Shown: piece after piece, positions 6,725 through 9,373 of the stretch | How the letters are laid out: every line of letters begins with the position of its first letter | How positions within the stretch are numbered: position 1 is the first letter of the stretch | Source of the DNA: Planctomycetaceae bacterium | GTDB lineage: Bacteria; Planctomycetota; Planctomycetia; Pirellulales; Pirellulaceae | Reading direction: 5' to 3' | Length of the DNA stretch: 9,373 nucleotides | Assembly: GCA_002702965.1 (NCBI GenBank) | Contig: PADE01000016.1 | Span: forward strand, 1-9,373 | Notes under the pieces: model-generated | Told to the model about the DNA's origin: nothing | What the model saw: only the letters and a program-made list of their open reading frames with translations | Databases searched by the model: none | Program-made: the position numbers and the translations under genes

Positions 6725-8095
6725 CTACGGCGTGGTGATCTTCGCGATGTCTTTGTTCGTGTGGTCGAAATCAGGAACCCCGTCCTTGCTGGTGTAATGC
6801 AGACGATGGGTGGTCACCGCGCCGTTGGCATGCACGCTTACTAAACGAAGTTGATGTTTGCCGTCCTGGAGGTCTCCTACTCGAATCCAGAATTCATGTT
6901 GCGGGCTGATGACCGACGGCCAGGTGGTCGCGTCGTAGTCGTTGTTGACCTGGTATCCTTGTTGCCCCGGGTTCTCGCGATCGTTGTAAGCGATCATGGC
7001 GATCGACGGAATGTCCGCCTGGAGTTCTCCGCGAATGTGGATCTGATCTTCGTGAAAAGAAACTCGCAGTGCCCGCAGTTGGAGGTTGGGCGGTTGATTG
7101 CATTGTTGGGACGTTCCGCTGAACACCGGATGAACCAACAACCGGATCGCATGGGCTTGCGTGAGGAACGAACCCTTTCCCTCCTGCCGCCATTCCTGGC
7201 GGTAGGTGTAGTTACCCGCGCCCATCAGTGCGGTGCCACGTTTGGCTTCCAATTTGGTGGCGTGATTATGCGGTAGCGACAGTCCATGTCCCAACTCGTG
7301 GATCGTCCCTCCGATATAGGTTGTGTTAAACCGGGCCAAGGTAAAGGGCTCGTAGCCACGGTGCTCTTTGACCTGCAGCGTGATGCCCTTGCGGTCGGGT
7401 TTCAGCCCGTCGATGGTGAGCCAATCCGAATCGGCCACGAAACAGATTCCTTTGTTATGGTCTGCTCCCATCCCGTAGTAGGGCGAGTAGATCGTGACCT
7501 GCTTGTCCTCGGTTCTAGAAAGTCCGCATACGATCAGCAGAGTTTCGGTGTTGGCGTCGATTCCGCTCTTGGCCAACGCTTTGACAACTTCGCCGTAGAT
7601 CCGACTACCCGATCGATAAGAGTAGCTGCCGTCATCGTTTGCGGCACCCTGGACTTCATGGAGTTTGAGCCTTCCGTTGGTTTGTTCCAGAGAGAGCGTG
7701 ACATCTTGGTAGCCAAAACGGTTCATCTCGTCACGGTGGAACTTCTGGACATCCGCCATGATTCGATCCCACCGCTCGCCATGATTCTTGAGCGGTTGGC
7801 GATCTTGAGGATGGAAGTAGACCACGCGCAGAGTCTTGCCGTGGCGCTTGCGGTCTGGCTTGCGCCAGGCGCGCAACTGTCGCAGGATGTGCGCGGCCTG
7901 TTCGGGTTGCGAGTCCACGGTGGACCAATCGAACGCAGACGATTCGGTTGCCGCAGCGGAGGGCTGATCGCCGGCCCGCGCGCACGGTGAGATCGTGAGC
8001 GACACCAGTAGAACGCCAAGTGTGGCAGCCGAGCTTGCCCGGCGCAGGAAACCGGAAGACATCCGCGATGAGCATGTGGCAGGCGTGGGATGCAT
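6725..8095 (-). CDS. Secreted metzincin-type zinc metalloprotease
   Basis: A 456-residue exported protein with a zinc protease core. A hydrophobic stretch followed by CARA (about 23-41) gives a signal peptide. The catalytic motif is HELGHGLSLPH (266-276): His266, His270 and His276 would bind zinc and Glu267 would activate water. It follows the metzincin spacing HExxHxxGxxH, except that Ser273 stands where Gly is usual. Downstream, TALMG (288-292) fits a Met-turn at Met291, which supports a metzincin-like fold. Residues about 335-435 are beta-rich and probably form a C-terminal sandwich domain used for binding. The substrate is unknown; it probably cuts proteins outside the cytoplasm. ATG 8095 leaves a long n-region before the signal peptide, so the ATG at 8062 (codon 12, MSSGFLRR) is an equally good or better start; neither has a clear ribosome site. 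It is the last gene of a minus-strand cluster, 47 bp after the propeller-like gene. Confidence 0.85.
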   Translation of the reverse strand: MHPTPATCSSRMSSGFLRRASSAATLGVLLVSLTISPCARAGDQPSAAATESSAFDWSTVDSQPEQAAHILRQLRAWRKPDRKRHGKTLRVVYFHPQDRQPLKNHGERWDRIMADVQKFHRDEMNRFGYQDVTLSLEQTNGRLKLHEVQGAANDDGSYSYRSGSRIYGEVVKALAKSGIDANTETLLIVCGLSRTEDKQVTIYSPYYGMGADHNKGICFVADSDWLTIDGLKPDRKGITLQVKEHRGYEPFTLARFNTTYIGGTIHELGHGLSLPHNHATKLEAKRGTALMGAGNYTYRQEWRQEGKGSFLTQAHAIRLLVHPVFSGTSQQCNQPPNLQLRALRVSFHEDQIHIRGELQADIPSIAMIAYNDRENPGQQGYQVNNDYDATTWPSVISPQHEFWIRVGDLQDGKHQLRLVSVHANGAVTTHRLHYTSKDGVPDFDHTNKDIAKITTP

Positions 8096-8142
8096 GTTCG
8101 AGCACTCTTAGAGGAAGTTGCTTAGTTCTGTTCTCAAGTTCG

Positions 8143-8637
8143 TCACTTTACCAGGTCGGCGACCGGGTGATCTGAATCGTGAAGGTCCACCACGGAAATT
8201 ATGTCAGCTAGTTGCGGAGAAAGTTCCTGCTGCTTGAGGAGCTCAGGTGTCAGGTCACGGTTACGAAGAGGTTGGTCTGCTGGGTAGGTGAGCTTGTCCA
8301 GAAGATTTCCTACAAAGCGAAATCCATGATTCGCAACGAGACTGTATCGGCCATCGGTAGATACCGCCATGGTCGGAGTGCCATAGATCGTTTTCACTAC
8401 AGGGGGATGGCCCGGGCCCAGGTGAATGATGGTGAGAGCATCCTGGGTCAGCAGCTTGTAGTCATAGGGTCGACCATCGGAAAAGGAGAGAATTGCTTCG
8501 GTCTCACCATCCTGCGTGCTGAAGAGCGTGATCGGCGACTGCGTGGTGATAAAAGGTTTTCCATCCTTGAACTGCGCAATAGCAGAGTTCCCAAACACGC
8601 ATAGCAGCGAAGCGATGATCTGACAGTGTGGTTTCAT
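8143..8637 (-). CDS. Short secreted beta-propeller-like protein, probably truncated
   Basis: A 164-residue protein with a signal peptide (about 1-21, ending NSAIA) and sequence like the first blades of a YVTN/lactonase-type beta-propeller. The clearest repeat is GTPTMAVSTDGRYSLVANHGF (from residue 86), the usual Pro-x3-Ser-x-Asp-Gly-Arg blade core. A second blade seems to begin at DIISVVDLHDSDHPVADLVK (145-164) and is cut off by the stop just where the next blade core would be expected. Such proteins usually have seven blades and exceed 300 residues. The 47 bp after the stop contain no continuation in any frame. It is either a truncated remnant or a small member with a non-propeller fold. AAAGG eight bases before the ATG supports the start. 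A hand count of one row in the gene gives about 52% GC, against about 72% for one row of the DUF1592 gene, so it may have a different history. Confidence 0.68.
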   Translation of the reverse strand: MKPHCQIIASLLCVFGNSAIAQFKDGKPFITTQSPITLFSTQDGETEAILSFSDGRPYDYKLLTQDALTIIHLGPGHPPVVKTIYGTPTMAVSTDGRYSLVANHGFRFVGNLLDKLTYPADQPLRNRDLTPELLKQQELSPQLADIISVVDLHDSDHPVADLVK

Positions 8638-8645
8638 TACGTTGG

Positions 8646-8650
8646 CCTTT
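8646..8650 (-). promoter_or_regulatory. Ribosome binding site for propeller-like gene
   Basis: On the minus strand AAAGG lies eight bases before the ATG at 8637. It supports active or recent translation of the short propeller-like protein, arguing that at least its start is intact. Confidence 0.5.
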
Positions 8651-8685
8651 TTATTCGCAGGTTCTAACTGAAGTTGCGATCTCTA

Positions 8686-9132
8686 TCAGACGAGGCCCTC
8701 TTCTGCTGTGACTTTGACCTCGTACAGCCTGTACACCAGATGGCCCTCCTCCAGGTTGACCTGCCCCGCGGCAACCGCCTGCACGCTGTTGAGCCACTTG
8801 TACTTCTCGTGGCCTGTCTGGAACGTCGGCGCAGTGGCGATCAGGCCGGACGCCATGTTCGACCTGCCGCCGTACTCGACATAGATATAGGCCCCGTCGT
8901 CGGTCTTCAGCGTGAGCCTTACGTCAAGCGAACCCAGTTGCCCGTCTTCGCTGAGCGTTAGCCAGTCGGCACAGTCGTTCGTCGCCAGGGTGGCGTTCAC
9001 CCTGTCGCTTTTCAAGCTGACCTCGGGCACGTCCACCACCAGGCGGGTACCCTTGGGCCCGTTTCCCACTTCGACGGAGTCGCCGAGCCTGATGTCGATA
9101 AGTCCCACTTCGACGAGTTCCGCGGTTGCCAT
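8686..9132 (-). CDS. DUF3237 family protein
   Basis: A 148-residue protein that fits the DUF3237 (UPF0311) family along its whole length, including typical size. Landmarks in order are VEVGNGPKGTR (20-30), matching the family's Gly-Pro-x-Gly-x-Arg turn, CADWLTLSEDG (54-64), the core LDVRLTLKTDDGAYIYVEYGG (from 69), and FQTGHEKYKWLNSVQAVAAG (104-123), where Tyr-x-Trp-Leu-Asn is characteristic. The family forms a small beta-barrel; no reaction is established. There is no signal peptide, so it should be cytoplasmic, unlike its two downstream neighbours. The ATG is preceded only by a purine-rich GAAAG stretch, so translation may be weak. It heads the minus-strand cluster, 48 bp before the propeller-like gene. 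Family assignment is firm; biological role is unknown. Confidence 0.9.
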   Translation of the reverse strand: MATAELVEVGLIDIRLGDSVEVGNGPKGTRLVVDVPEVSLKSDRVNATLATNDCADWLTLSEDGQLGSLDVRLTLKTDDGAYIYVEYGGRSNMASGLIATAPTFQTGHEKYKWLNSVQAVAAGQVNLEEGHLVYRLYEVKVTAEEGLV

Positions 9133-9259
9133 GTCTTTGCTTTCTTATACCAATGAACTCTTCTATCTTGAGTTGCAATGTGACCAAGTGATTGTGTTAC
9201 AAATCAAGTTAGCCGCCAAGCAATCGACCGTTGATTCGAATTCTCCCGCGGGCGCCAAA
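9133..9259. promoter_or_regulatory. Probable divergent promoter region
   Basis: This 127-bp stretch is clearly AT-richer than its flanks and lies upstream of the DUF3237 gene on the minus strand and of the possible partial gene on the plus strand. On the plus strand TTGCAA (9173-9178), then 18 bases, then TTACAA (9197-9202) gives a weak sigma-70-like pair pointing right. I could not pick a convincing minus-strand pair. The call rests mainly on base composition and position. Confidence 0.3.
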
Positions 9260-9373
9260 ATGCCGGAAATTTTACCACGTGCTAGAGGTGGCGGGCTCTA
9301 TATTGGTGGCAGTTGGAACCGTGAACCGACGGGGCCGCACCTGAAACGTCTGCGGGAAGCGCGGGGTGCACCC
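9260..9373 (+). CDS. Possible partial gene running off the right edge
   Basis: From ATG 9260 the plus strand stays open to the last base (38 codons), giving MPEILPRARGGGLYIGG and then a charged stretch ending HLKRLREARGAP. The frame has no stop even back to an ATG at 9131, so up to 81 codons may be read; that longer start would overlap the start codon of the divergent DUF3237 gene. The AT-richer DNA from 9133 to 9259 looks more like a divergent promoter region, so 9260 is my preferred start, though it lacks a clear ribosome site. I do not recognise the product. It is cut by the window end, so length and family cannot be judged. Confidence 0.4.
   Translation, partial: MPEILPRARGGGLYIGGSWNREPTGPHLKRLREARGAP

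Noticed and set aside
7286..7990. Plus-strand frame of 234 codons
   Set aside because: It mirrors the metalloprotease gene, whose zinc motif and signal peptide show which strand is real.

Overview
The window looks like a chromosomal segment from a member of the Planctomycetota. The main reason is the adjacent pair of a diheme DUF1587/DUF1595/DUF1592/DUF1588/DUF1585 protein and a Tat-exported DUF1552 (HXXSHH) protein, a pairing strongly associated with Planctomycetes and also seen in Verrucomicrobia and some Myxococcota. High GC, long antisense shadow frames, many secreted proteins and long gene-poor gaps fit this. I recognise no RNA gene, CRISPR array or intact mobile element.

Layout. Bases 1-224 hold no convincing gene. 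A secreted glycoside-hydrolase-like TIM-barrel protein lies on the minus strand (225-1373). About 1.1 kb follows without a convincing intact gene (1374-2475). It contains small inverted repeats and two stretches that read like decayed genes: a signal peptide plus LamG-like start on the minus strand, and a frameshifted two-helix membrane segment on the plus strand. The two-gene plus-strand unit spans 2476-6430: an 861-residue exported protein with two c-type heme sites and a carbohydrate-binding-like insert, then a 460-residue Tat-exported DUF1552 protein. The second gene starts at a GTG inside the end of the first. A GC-rich convergent gap (6431-6724) contains two competing hairpins.

The right part is on the minus strand, with gaps of under 50 bp, and may be one transcript: a DUF3237 protein (9132-8686), a short secreted protein resembling the first blades of a beta-propeller (8637-8143), and a secreted metzincin-type metalloprotease (8095-6725). 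A plus-strand reading frame runs off the right edge.

How the genes may work together: most products carry export signals, so the region seems devoted to periplasmic or extracytoplasmic chemistry such as polymer binding or breakdown, heme redox and proteolysis. This is inferred from localisation and domains; no shared pathway can be shown. I found no clear new multi-gene system. The points most worth a second look are the altered HXXSHH motif of the DUF1552 protein, the Ser-substituted metzincin motif, the truncated propeller, the frameshifted membrane segment, and the open frame at the right edge.
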